DNA from: Leptasterias polaris
Taxonomy: Eukaryota > Echinodermata > Asteroidea > Forcipulatida > Asteriidae
Assembly: GCA_037783415.1 (NCBI GenBank)
Contig: JAZGTN010000037.1
Location: 6,620,501 to 6,684,500 of the forward strand
Length of the DNA stretch: 64,000 nt
Direction of reading: 5' to 3'
Shown here: piece by piece, positions 11,386 to 21,690 of the stretch
How positions within the stretch are numbered: position 1 is the stretch's first letter
Layout of the letters: each line of letters opens with the position of its first letter
Program-made: the position numbers and the translations under genes
The notes under the pieces: model-generated
Databases searched by the model: none
What the model was told of the DNA's origin: nothing
Seen by the model: only the letters and a program-made list of their open reading frames with translations

Positions 11386-11565
11386 ACCTCCGGGTCGTGG
11401 CCAACCATTAGAGGCTTTCTGTCAGACTTAGCCTCGGTCCAAACTGATGGCTTCGGCAGTGGCTACGGCTTGACCATCGAAAAGTCCCATTTTCATACCC
11501 GCTGTCGTCGTAGCCAAAGGCCGTAGCCAAAGTCGCTTGTTCAGACACGGCCTTGAACGGATTCT
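11386..11565. repeat. GTAGCCAAAG-type palindromic repeat
   Basis: Contains CGTAGCCAAAGGCCGTAGCCAAAGTCGC followed by TTGTTCAGACACGGCC, with the partial complement GGCTACGGCT on the left. A related half lies at 13085-13152 (CGTAGCCAAAGTCGCTTGA then TTCAGACGCGGCC). Confidence 0.5.
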
Positions 11566-11599
11566 GTCGCATCAAGACTGATAAAACAAATTTGTACAT

Positions 11600-12810
11600 T
11601 TACACCAGTCAGTCCCCGTCATCCGATGACGCACATCAATAATTATAAATTCACATTTAAACCGAGAGCTCAAAATAAGTATAGAATCAAAAACAATTTC
11701 TCGTCACATATAAGTAGTTCTGCTAGCGGCAGGTTTGAAACTTCTAGCACAAAAGTGCGGATGAAACATAAACAAGAGTTGAAATGCTAATTTGACACTC
11801 TGTAATTGCTTGTATTTAGGAACTTTATTATATAAACTTAATTTTCAGACAGTTTATTGTAGCGGTTGTTTTGAATTACTTAAGTTTTAATGAATGTGTA
11901 AACATTAATATTTGTAACACTAATAAAGCTATGAATATTAATTACATTGCACATAAAAATAGCAACCCGTACGGATGGCATGCTTTAGAGGGTGTAAGCT
12001 GCTAAACTAAATTTACATTTTGCGTATACTTCAAACGTATTGTCTGGTTATGTTGCAAAACACACAAAAACACACCAAAATCGTAATTTAATTTTAAAAC
12101 CAGTTACACTCAATCTAGAAGATGTATACATACATATATATACCTATATATATTTAGTTATTTCAATTTGCTCACAGATACATGCATTATCCTCTTGAAA
12201 GTTTACTCTGCTATTTAAAAAAAAGGTCCTGCTCTGGTCGCGAAGTAAAAAAGAAGAAGTACAAATCTAGTTGATCCAGTGATTAGAGTGACGGATGTTT
12301 CCTAGTAGTGGACCAAGTTTTGAGTTGGTCTAGATTAATAAAGAATCATTTGAAACTCCCCCAGACAAATCCATGGTGCGTATTTAAATGCAAAGTCGCC
12401 CCCCACTAAGCCATCAATAGACTGGACGCTGTCAAATGAAATGAAATTGGAATTGTTGGTTACGTAGTCAGTGTCCCGACAGACTGCAATCTTAAGAGAA
12501 ATACAGCATTTAAATTAACGAGGGTTTAAAGTAGTCTTACACCGGCATATTTGTACACCACGATGTACTTAATTTCAATTATTATTTATAGGTGTTTAAT
12601 AGAAATCTTAATTACGATACTGAATGCTGGATTCGTTAAACGGAAGGTTTGAGGGTTCAAGACTATCGCTGTCACGAACTGCATGATTGGCCTCGTAAGT
12701 GGCTGAGGGTATCTGAACCCGTCAAAGGGTATCCTGGTCAACGGGGCCCTGTCATCAAGCCCGTGCATCCCCAATGAGGGCATGCAGTGGTTCTGAAGGT
12801 TTTTGGCGCG
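11600..12810. other. No gene recognised
   Basis: AT-rich sequence with no supported gene. A short ATATATAC run is at about 12130-12155. A GGTTCAAGACT word near 12654 resembles a tRNA B box, but no A box or fold supports a SINE. Confidence 0.45.
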
Positions 12811-13035
12811 TTAAGGCCATGTCACATGGGACCATTATACTGGCAACCAGTTCCAGGCAATCTGCAATAAGAAAATCTATTCACATTTTCAGCTTTCTCA
12901 TTATTTTCTTAGGAAAAGATGAGTTTACGGCTTGAGAAATGCCTCTTTGCTGCCAAAGTGTTCCTTTTGCATACAGAGCAGTTAGTTACCTCCAAGTTGC
13001 CTGAAAAATAATGCCCTGTGTGACATGGCCTTTAA
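12811..13035. mobile_element. MITE with TTAAGGCCATGTCACA ends
   Basis: The left end TTAAGGCCATGTCACA and right end TGTGACATGGCCTTTAA are inverted. Just inside, CTGGCAACCAG pairs approximately with the right-hand TTGCCTG region. The TTAA at both ends could be a piggyBac-type target duplication. About 225 bp, non-coding. Confidence 0.75.
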
Positions 13036-13183
13036 GTAAGTAATATTCAATAAATAAAGAGAATTTATACGTTTGGTATTGGGTTCGGCTTTGACACCGA
13101 AGCCAACGGTAATAGGCGTAGCCAAAGTCGCTTGATTCAGACGCGGCCTTTTAGTTCTAGTAACAACGAACGAAGTCAGCTAA

Positions 13184-13364
13184 GTACAGTCAACCCTGAT
13201 TATAAAGAACACCGCTGCTTACAAAGAGAACACTCTGAAGACCCAAACTCATTTTTACTTGGTGTTTCTTTGTTTTTCTGTCCTCTTATTACAACATTCT
13301 TGTTATGTAGACTGAGGTAATTTGGCCAGTCGCAGCGATCTTGTTATAACGAGAGTCGACTGTA
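13184..13364. mobile_element. MITE family E, copy 1
   Basis: Ends TACAGTCAACCCTGATTATAA and TTATAACGAGAGTCGACTGTA. A reverse-oriented relative is at 55357-55541, with TACAGTCGACTTTCGTTATAA on its left and TATAACGTGGGTTGACTGTA on its right. Both carry TGAAGACC or its complement inside. Confidence 0.75.
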
Positions 13365-13473
13365 ACATTAAAATTCAAACATGTCTAATCTCTGTTCGTA
13401 AGCTCTGTATGCTATATAGATACCGGTAGGTCTATGGTAATTTTTAGATAAAAAAGATAAAGGTATGTATTGC

Positions 13474-13599
13474 ATGGTGGCCCTAAAGGGACATCGAACA
13501 TTGGCGTCGATATTGAAGACAAAGTTCACGACTTTTGCCATATAAGTCGTGAATATTGACGCCAATATATATGTTCGATGTACCTTCAGGGCCACCATA
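13474..13599. mobile_element. Hairpin element, 126 bp
   Basis: Nearly the whole element folds on itself. ATGGTGGCCCTAAAGGGACA and ATCGAACATTGGCGTC on the left pair with GACGCCAATATATATGTTCGAT and GTACCTTCAGGGCCACCAT on the right. The loop contains a second hairpin, TTCACGACTT...AAGTCGTGAA. Confidence 0.75.
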
Positions 13600-14195
13600 G
13601 TATGCTCTAATATTTTGAATAATTAACTATGTAAACAAAACAAATAAACTCTTATGCCGTTGGGGGAGGGGGGGGGGGGGGTTTAATGAACTGAAATATG
13701 TTCAGGCTTTGTGTCGCTAGCTAAAACAAAGACCGGCGCATCAGGCATTTTCTGGGGGTGGACATAATATACACCCCGACTATGGTCATGCTTGCACGCA
13801 GGTCAAAAGTGCTGGGTTATAATTGGCATTGGACTTTGGAAAGCTGGCTTCGGGGAAGGTTGGTGGAGTTTGAATAACGAGCACGTGGCATATTGCAGTT
13901 GTTCATCATAATACCTTAATACTATCATTTTGCTGTTTACAGATGGGATTTGCAAGCTATCAGCATTACGTATTATGCCTCATAAGTCACTGTCTAAACA
14001 AAAACAATTTTGATTGAAGTACACCCCCCGGAAAACCGGGGGGTGGGTAACAATGGGCTTCATAACTGATTTTACAACATGTTATCACTAAAGTAGTCAT
14101 CGATTAAAGAGTTTTGTTTTACTGTAGAGTGGTCATAGGGCTGGAAATAACAGTGAGTCATGTTGGGGCGGACGTTGTATTTCGTCATGAACGCC

Positions 14196-14558
14196 TTAAA
14201 GGCCCTGTACACTATTGGTAAGATCGAAAAACACAAATGTTCACAGATTCACACATAACTTACATGATTTGAAGTAAGTAATGGTAGAAAGGGTTCCTTA
14301 AAATATTTCTGCCTAAAATGCTATCGTTTCTGAGAAATGAGTAAAACAATAGTTTTTATCGCGCGTGATAATAAACTCGATGTTTGAAAAACAGAAAACA
14401 CATAAGGTCTCTTTTCACTATTTTCTCGTGACCTCGATGACCAATTGAGCTGGAATTTTCACAGGTTTGTTATTTCATGTATATGGTTAATCACACAAAA
14501 CATGAACTTTTTTTGCGACTGTTTTGTCAGCTCTACCAATCCTGTATAATACCTTTAA
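14196..14558. mobile_element. MITE family A, diverged copy
   Basis: Begins CCTTAAAGGCCCTGTACACT and ends near ACCTTTAAA. Inside, CTCGATGACCAATTGAGCTG and TTTTCACAGGTTTGTTATTT match the landmarks of the copy at 35534-35885. Confidence 0.65.
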
Positions 14559-14713
14559 ACAGTATTTGTTATACACTCCTTTTCAACTGGCGAACTGGCA
14601 CCATCAGTGGGAACAATGATTTATGAGAAATCGTTATGGTTTTAAAGAGATATAGTACGAAATGGTGGAGAAGGTATACTTCTTCGATTAGAGCAAAAAC
14701 ACACAAAAGAAAG

Positions 14714-14968
14714 GAAGAAGTATAACTAGAACTCATAAACTTGCGGATACAACCAGTTGTACAAATCTCTTTTGGGAGGAGTGATGGCTTAAAAAGAGCC
14801 GATGTGGTTTCCACGTCTCGAACAGTATACTGCTCGTGTTCAGAAGAAAACGAGAAGAGTGTACTGTTCGAAACGTCGAGACCACACCGGCTTTTTCAGA
14901 GCCAACTCTCCTCCCGAAGGAGATTTCCACATGGTTGTACCCGCAAGTTTACTAGTTATAGTTACTTC
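14714..14968. repeat. Long inverted repeat (hairpin), arms about 120 bp
   Basis: The left arm starts GAAGAAGTATAACTAGAACT and includes GGGAGGAGTGATGGCTTAAA and CCACGTCTCGAACAGTATAC. The right arm is its complement with scattered mismatches, including GTACTGTTCGAAACGTCGAG, TCCTCCCGAAGGAG and ACTTGCGG-type complements. The arms meet near CGTGTTCAGAAGAAAACGAG. Similar peptides can therefore be read on both strands, which is a consequence of the palindrome and not evidence of genes. Confidence 0.75.
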
Positions 14969-16478
14969 TCATGTTATTTTTCACAACATGGAAAACTTTT
15001 AACATTAGGCCTACAAAAGGAACTTTGGAAACTTTGTGCTAACGCTTTTGATGGTATATAACACTTGCAGTATTTTATGCTTGCCATGACGTTGGGTAGC
15101 AGAAAACATTTCTAGTTGACATTATTCGGTCGCCATTTTCCTAAATGGAAGCAGAATCCAAAACTGAAAGCATCTGTTGCATCCGTGGAGTAAGTTTCAC
15201 CTGCGACTCAATTTCCTGCTTATTGTGGTATAGCTTCGAATCACACGCTCAAGCGCTCACTCTTCCTGCGTCTTTTTACTGTAGTGTGTTTCTGTTCAGT
15301 GAAGTGTTGCCCATGGGAAGTTGGTTGTAATGATGTGGAGTTGCTTGGTCGATGGGAAATCTCGTGCATGTCGTGGCCTCAATTCAAGCCGTCGGTTTTA
15401 AACTATGCATGAGGTTCTTTGCTTCCTTTCAGTGCTTTTGGAGACAGTGTCCCCCCCCAATGGCCTGGTATTAAGAGTTGACACAACAACATCTTGTTGA
15501 AATCACCACACCAAACTTGACTTTATAAAACGACAACGTGAAACTCTTGGTCGGATTTTTAAATCTCCGCCTGCCCAAACCCCCTCACGGATCACCATTT
15601 TGTTTAAAAAGGAACAAAACAAATACATATACGGCAAAGCTTGGGCTTGAGGTGTTTCCAAGTCTGGACTATGAGCACTGAGCAATCCCCATATCCAGAT
15701 GTAGAACGACATTCAGTTGATATTTCAATTTAGCCTTAGGAGCTCAATACACGCGGTGTTCTCAAACCGCGCGTTGGTTCCCACTTGGCATTGTCGTATA
15801 CTTTACACAGTACATACACGTATTTACAATCATGTACAGCAAACAAGAATGGCCGAAGAAGAAATTGGAGCTATACATTTTCAGTATACATTCATCACGG
15901 TAACGTTACAAAAGGCATCATCGCGTCATGGAGAGAGATTGGTGATGAAGGCATTCATCTCTCTAAAGAAATCCAGCGAAAAGCCTAAAGGGAAAACAGA
16001 AAGAAATAAGAAGAAAGAAAAACAAAGTAACGAAAAAACGAAGGATTTAATATGGTAGGATTAATTAATTATTCAAAATTGAACGTGAAAGGAAATGAAC
16101 TGGATGTCGGAGTCAATTAATTATTCAGACAGCGATGGTAATCCCTACGCCTTATTATAACGTCGTGAGTTTGGTGTAATGCCAGCGTGATGAAACACCT
16201 TGTATTTTGATTCTGGCCTATACTTGATTCATCCGGGGAGATGTTTTCACCGGTTTTTGTCCAGAACATTTCAAATATTCATCACTGGCTTTATTGGGAT
16301 GCTGTAAACAAGTCTTGTCACTACGAATTCACTGAAAACGGGCTGTCACTCTGCTCTGAAACACAGCAGAAGCATCCGATGATTCGGAAAACGGTTCTTT
16401 CCCCCCCAAAAAAAATACATTAAAAAAAATATATATATAACAATATTACCGATTGGTACGGCACTCAGGTAGGTGATA
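14969..16478. other. No gene recognised
   Basis: Short frames here (for example 15145-15330 and 15717-16058) have low-complexity or unassigned products. The Lys-rich end of the 15717 frame comes from A-rich sequence. Confidence 0.45.
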
Positions 16479-16757
16479 GGATTGTGCCTTTGATGATACA
16501 AGCATGGCATTTGGCACACAGTCAGGGTATGTCATGAGATAGATGTTTGGCTAGAGGGCCATCGCAGATTAAATTGTCCTTTGAAAATTGTATAGGTAGA
16601 ACAACAAGCAATTTCAAAATGGCTGTCATTGCCTGTTGTTCTTTTCATATTTGTTCAAAGGACAGATCTGTGATGGCATTACAGCCAAATATCTTTCTCA
16701 TAACATATTCTGACTGTGTACCAAATTCCATGCTTGGATCATCAAAATACACAATCC
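16479..16757. repeat. Nearly perfect giant hairpin, arms about 135 bp
   Basis: The left arm has GGATTGTG, GATGATACAAGCATGGCATT, CACAGTCAGG, GAGATAGATGTTTGGCT and TTGTCCTTTGAA, then AGAACAACAAGCAAT. The right arm gives the complement in the same order: CATTGCCTGTTGTTCTTTT, TTCAAAGGACA, AGCCAAATATCTTTCTC, CTGACTGTG, AATTCCATGCTTGGATCATC, CACAATCC. Only a few bases separate the arms. It lies about 180 bp past the stop codon of the secreted-precursor gene. Confidence 0.8.
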
Positions 16758-16900
16758 CCTGTCGAAATAGATGTAATTCATATATACCTTGAAATATATG
16801 GAGTGACTTTATGTGTTAATTTCTAATATAAGTAGTTTGTCCCCAATGATGGATGCCCTTCAACCATGTTTTAGGCAAGCGCAGAATAATAAACATCTAA

Positions 16901-16906
16901 TTTATT
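16901..16906 (-). terminator. Poly(A) signal AATAAA for the secreted-precursor gene
   Basis: AATAAA on the minus strand, 28 bases past the proposed stop codon. It supports a short 3' untranslated region if the TGA at 16936-16934 is the true end. Confidence 0.45.
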
Positions 16907-16933
16907 TGAATTGAAATCCCTCAGTTTCTAGAC

Positions 16934-18607
16934 TCACTGGTCTGCCTCTTCTCCGGCCACGCATTGGTTTGAACTTCTCGAGCAATGGAACGCTCTGCAA
17001 CCCCGACAGTCGCTGTTTTGTGTGCACGAATTTCCAACAATATCATCGCTGCACTTCGTAAGCTGAAAAAAAAACAAGCATAGAAAAGGGTGGTTAGATA
17101 AAAAAAAAACCAATCAGGCAGCCCTGTAGTGAACCGATTTCAGTAAATATAGGTTTCCCCATGTCATTTCTGGCCTAAAAGCGGCCAACTCAAACGTCGC
17201 GTTATTCTATTTCGCGAGCATTTGAAAGCACCACATAATGCGTAAGCTAGTGTTCTTTTGCGTCATGTTATTAAAAAAGATAACCATTCAATTTAAAAAT
17301 TCACGCGAACAGCATTCAAATTCGCTGGAGCTTTTCGCAGAAATCTCTAGTTGCGCCTTCTCTGCTAATTTGAACGCCGATTTCGCATGGCTAAAACTGC
17401 CTTAAGTTAAATTGAATATGGTAATGCTATATACATTGGCATGCCTCAAAGTGAAATTGAATGACGGTTTCAACTAAACATGCAAAATCGCTTTTGTTCG
17501 AATGCATGGCAGTGAAGTAGACTGGTTTATTTTGCAGGAAATGACCTGTAGTTTGAACAAGTTATACCTTTGTTTCTCAGTTTTTCTGAAGAACAGAAAT
17601 ATCTTAACTTTAGTGTCTGTTTCCATTTAAGAGACAAAGAGAAATGGGTTCATTTCCTTTGATGAATTTTCAATCATTGAAACGGATTTCTTGAACGTAA
17701 AGAAATTTAAGACGTAGAAATCTCCCAAGAAAACTTCCATAGAGTGAAATCAGGGGCCAATTTCATAGAGCTTCTTTATAGGCAAACCATATTGCTTAGC
17801 AGAAATGAGCTGAATACCGCTCAAAGATGTATAATAATTTATGTCAATGGTATTTTGGCTGGTTACCTTATTCTGGTATTTTGTTGTGCTTAGCCACTTT
17901 TTGTGCTTAAGCAGTTCTATGAAATTGGACCAAAGTTTTGACTCGTCGTCTATTACTTCCGTCCCGGTGAGGAGAGTTATTTTGCATTTTTGTTAAGAGC
18001 AGAGGAGAATGTTGATGAGATTGTTTACTACATGGACACTGTATGTTGAGTGACAAAAAGGACAACTTACAGGCTCTCTAAAGTCTCCCCATGCCGAAAA
18101 AGAGTCGTCGTCTGCATTTTGATTACCGTAATCCCAATCATCGCCTCCCCACTCCTCTGCCGGGTTACCGGCCGGCTCAGGCTCCTCCTCCTTCCCATGC
18201 CTCGTCCCACCCATCAGTTCTGAAAACCAGACGGGCTGTTGTGCCCAAGCGCCTTCTTCGTGGACTCCCTTGTCCTGCAGATCCTTCTCAACCATAGCGT
18301 GGATGTCCTTCCTCGGGATAATGGACAGTGGCGGGAGGTCCGCAATATCCATGGCCCGTTCCTGCATCTTGTGTAGACTCTTCCAGACAGGGAAGCTGCT
18401 CCAGCGTCTCTCCCGGATCGACCGAAGGTTTCTGATGTTTCGGAGGTTGGAGGTGATAGCGGCACCCCGCATGGCGAGTCTCTGCAAGACGTTTGGCGCG
18501 GACCTTCGGCGGTTTTCCTGGCTCTGTCGACAGCCCTTTGGCCTCGCCATCGCGCTGGCCATGAGTAGGGCACATAGGAGATAGGCTACAAACAAACTTT
18601 TCGCCAT
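16934..18607 (-). CDS. Unrecognised secreted precursor with six-cysteine C-terminal domain, two coding exons
   Basis: Coding exons are 18607-18071 (179 codons) and 17062-16934 (42 codons plus stop), joined in phase 0, giving 221 residues. Residues 1-21 are a clear signal peptide (M-A-K-S-L-F-V-A-Y-L-L-C-A-L-L-M-A-S-A-M-A). Residues 22-100 are basic, with R-R-R at 33-35, R-E-R-R at 65-68 and a W-S-S-F-P-V-W segment. Residues about 130-175 are acidic (E-E-E-P-E-P, D-D-W-D-Y, D-D-D). The donor is CCT|GTAAGT (18070-18065); the acceptor is a T-run ending CAG (17065-17063). Exon 2 encodes Cys with spacing C-x8-C-x5-C-x2-C-x4-C-x6-C. The product is probably a secreted peptide precursor or small matrix/defence protein processed in the secretory pathway. 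I do not recognise the family. Uncertainty: CA|GTGAGT overlaps the stop and could be another donor, so more exons are possible. Confidence 0.72.
17754..17931. mobile_element. MITE family C inside the precursor intron
   Basis: GGGGCCAATTTCATAGAGCT at the left and GCAGTTCTATGAAATTGGAC at the right match the 10236-10432 copy, with the internal TTATTCTGGTATTTTGTTGTGCTTAGC block conserved. It lies wholly in the 1008-bp intron. Confidence 0.8.
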
Positions 18608-18726
18608 TTTGTTTGTTAGGTTTTGTGTTGTTTCTTTTTTACTGTTTACTGTTTTTAAATCAATAATTCTTTTGGTATTCTCACATAGAATGTTTCAGTC
18701 CTCTCTCGATGTGATGGAGTAGTTTC
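18608..18726 (-). other. 5' untranslated part of exon, with upstream splice acceptor
   Basis: On the minus strand TTTCAATTACAG ends at 18727, a good acceptor, followed by 119 bases without ATG-initiated frames of note and then the start codon at 18607 in the context AACAAAATGG. An upstream non-coding exon is therefore likely, but its position was not found. Confidence 0.5.
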
Positions 18727-18727
18727 C

Positions 18728-19320
18728 TGTAATTGAAACAAAAACAAACACATAAAAAAACAGATTCAGAAAGGTTCGACAGGTTTTGCCACTTTTCGAT
18801 AGCTCAAATCAGAGAGTCATAGGAAGGGCGTTCCATCAAAAGAATTTTCATAAAGTCACAAATTTGAAGGAAACAAAGTTTATGTCTATATTTTTTAACC
18901 TTTGTAACTACTTGGCAGTTGGGAAATACACTGCTTGGGACGAATAATCACCTCCCTATATGTGTTTATCTGCGATGGCAAGCAGGTTTCAACATTTTTG
19001 AAACTTCTTGCTTGCAAAATGTTCACATAAATCTTGTTAAACCGTCTCCAGTCTCACATGGGGTTTAATTTCTGCGGTACACGAGAAGTAATCGAAGCCG
19101 TTTGTAATGGACCCCGATCACATAGTGATTGCATTCGTTCATTGCCGAACGTTTTTACGGAGCGCACCCAATTAACGGCCTCGGCATGAAGAATGAAAAG
19201 ATCACGTCATTAGCGAAACGTAAAACGTCGCAACATAACCGGATACACATCGATGTATGCGTAGAGTGTTCGTATTAGGAAAGCATTAACAAGCCACAGG
19301 CAAAACCATTATCTAAAGTT
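18728..19320. other. Upstream region of the precursor gene, no element recognised
   Basis: No clear TATA or initiator can be tied to the gene because its first exon is not located. No repeats recognised. Confidence 0.4.
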
Positions 19321-19324
19321 TCCT

Positions 19325-19440
19325 TAATCTTAATCTTTACCCAGCCCTAACCCTAGCAATTACCCTAAGCCTATGCCTAAACCTAAGCCTAACCCTGACA
19401 CTAAGCCTTACAGAGCTAAGCCCTAACCCTAACCCAGTGA
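19325..19440. repeat. Degenerate CCCTAA telomere-like tract
   Basis: Repeated CCCTAA and variants (CCTAAGCCTA, CCTAACCCTGAC, AGCCCTAACCCTAACCC). The telomere unit of echinoderms and vertebrates is TTAGGG, so this is an interstitial, diverged tract or a simple repeat of similar composition. Confidence 0.7.
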
Positions 19441-19614
19441 GATAGTAACACGCTGCGGCAAGGTAGAAAATGTACGTTTTTTTTTAAAGCTCGTGGGCCT
19501 TTAACACTTTCATCTTTCGTAGAAAAATTTGACATTTGGTATTTCCAAAGTGCTGGTACATTCAACCCTGAAATGAGGAAAGATTAAACAAAACCGCCAA
19601 AGGTCGTGAAAAGC

Positions 19615-19700
19615 TGTGTATGCCATGGCTATTGTACTGATCCCGATGCAGTGACGCTGTGTATGCCATGGCTATTGTACTGATCCCGATGCAGTGACGC
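19615..19700. repeat. Perfect 43-bp tandem duplication
   Basis: The unit TGTGTATGCCATGGCTATTG...CAGTGACGC occurs twice back to back (19615-19657 and 19658-19700) without mismatch. Confidence 0.9.
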
Positions 19701-20424
19701 CGCTTAGAAAGGGTTCGAAAGGTTATAATGAAAAGAATAGGTCGATACAAAATGAACACATAATCTTTTGCTAGGTATTGGATTGGTTTGGGGATTTTTC
19801 TGTCAACAGGACGATCTGTAATCATTTAGACAGTCCCAGTTGGTTGATTACAACCCCGTCTCTTTAGAAACGTGACTCAACGAGGAGCGAAGTACTCCGG
19901 TAGGCTGATCTTGCCGAGATGATTTCTTGAGCGTGTTTTGATAGGCGAACCCTCGTGCTTGCATCATTTCCAAGCTGAAGTACCTCGGGGGAAATTCATT
20001 GATATTAATTTGCCCCAAGGGTGGCGTATTTGAACTCACTCAGGGATTGGGTTTGGCTCATCCTGTTGCATCCAGGCATGCCTTAGGTTATTGAAGGCAA
20101 TCCTGTTAAAAAAAATTAAAAAAAATTGCAGATTTGTTTTATTCACCACACAAGGTGTTCAAGACGGTAGCGTAGTCTTTATGGTGCACATAACACTACA
20201 TCTGCGGCATGGTTCAACCTCCTTTAACTCAATTCAATGTCCGAAGCCGAAACCTGCAGAAAACCCTTTCTGGTAGTTGTTGTTTTTAAAGTTCACGCCA
20301 TTCAAATGAAAAAGAAATACACCAACCGCAACGAAACACAACAAGTATCGAGTGACCCTAGATTTTAACCGTTGGTACTATAAACGGAATAAGGAATGAA
20401 ATACTTGGATTGTAACTAAAATGA

Positions 20425-20546
20425 ATGCAAAAAATTAGTTATGGTCTGACGTTTCGACCCCAGCAGAGTCTTTCTCGAAGAAAGAGACAGACTTCGAGAC
20501 AGACTCTGCTAGGGTCGAAACGTCAGGCCACTAACTAATTTTTGCT
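20425..20546. repeat. Palindrome with GACGTTTCGACC arms
   Basis: GCAAAAAATTAGTTATGG, TCTGACGTTTCGACCCCAGC and AGAGTCTTTCTCGAAG on the left are matched by CTTCGAGACAGACTCTGCT, AGGGTCGAAACGTCAGGCC and ACTAACTAATTTTTGC on the right. The GACGTTTCGACC...AGCAGAGTC words resemble terminal regions of Penelope-like or related elements. Confidence 0.75.
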
Positions 20547-20559
20547 TTTATACCACAGG

Positions 20560-21247
20560 TCCTATAGGTTGGTAAGCAGTTTGCAACAGCTGATTCTACC
20601 ACAGGTCCTTTTGGTTGGTAAGCAGTTTGCAACAGCTAATTCTACCTCAGGTCCTTTTGGTTGGTTAGCAGTTTGCAATCAGCTAATTCTACCACAGGTC
20701 CTTTTGGTTGGTATAAGCAGTTTGCAATCAGCTAATTCTACCACAGGTCCTTTTGGTTGGTAAGCAGTTTGCAACAGCTAATTCTACCACAGGTCCTTTT
20801 TGTTGGTAAGCAGTTTGCAACAGCTGATTCTACCACAGGTCCTTTTGGTTGGTAAGCAGTTTGCAACAGCTAATTCTACCTCAGGTCCTTTTGGTTGGTT
20901 AGCAGTTTGCAACAGCTAATTCTACCACAGGTCCTTTTGGTTGGTAAGCAGTTTGCAATCAGCTAATTCTACCACAGGTCCTTTTGGTTGGTAAGCAGTT
21001 TGCAACAGCTAATTCTACCACAGGTCCTTTTTGTTGGTAAGCAGTTTGCAACAGCTGATTCTACCACAGGTCCTTTTGGTTGGTAAGCAGTTTGCAACAG
21101 CTAATTCTACCTCAGGTCCTTTTGGTTGGTTAGCAGTTTGCAACAGCTAATTCTACCACAGGTCCTTTTGGTTGGTAAGCAGTTTGCAACAGCTAATTCT
21201 ACCATAGGATCCTTTTGGTTGGTAAGCAGTTTACAACAGCTAATTCT
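20560..21247 (+). repeat. 46-bp minisatellite, about 15 units, higher-order structure
   Basis: The unit is TACCACAGGTCCTTTTGGTT followed by GGTAAGCAGTTTGCAACAGC and TAATTC. Variants recur with a period of about 230 bp (five units): TTTTTGTTGG near 20797 and 21027, CAGCTGATTC near 20590, 20823 and 21053, CCTCAGGTCC near 20646, 20880 and 21112. This shows block amplification of a five-unit module. Long frames across it (20542-20763, 21126-21527) are accidental because the array lacks stops. Confidence 0.92.
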
Positions 21248-21690
21248 ATTTTCTCATAAAATGAATGCAGAATATTATTATCAAAGGTCATCACGATACG
21301 TAATGACACGTGTAATGACACGTGTGCCTCTTGTTTATTATAACTTACAAGGAGAGCGTTTGGCGACCCCAACCAGAAACACGTTGGTCATTGGTCGAGC
21401 GTTTTCGCGTGTTCGGTTGACGCGACTGTTCCGACAAAACCGTAACCGACTGGTTGGCTCGGTTAGGCTTGGTTTCAAGATGGCAGACTCTAAAAACTAT
21501 CGAAAATTGTCAATGGAATTCTTTTAAAAATGAAGTACCTTGAAGCATAAACATTTAATAATGTTTACAAAATTACGAAGCCTAAGTTCACTTAGGCCCT
21601 ACTTCAAAATAATTTGAAGGTTGTATATTTCAAGAACATGAATTTTTAAGAGATGTTCCTATGTCATGAACTATTTCCGGTTATCGACCC

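Noticed and set aside
18214..18584. Other frames over the precursor exon (18214-18573 minus, 18270-18584 plus, 18288-18575 minus)
   Set aside because: They are shadows of the GC-richer exon 18607-18071, which alone has a signal peptide and matching splice sites.
20542..21527. Proteins from the frames across the minisatellite
   Set aside because: The 46-bp unit lacks stops in some frames, so long frames arise from the repeat itself.
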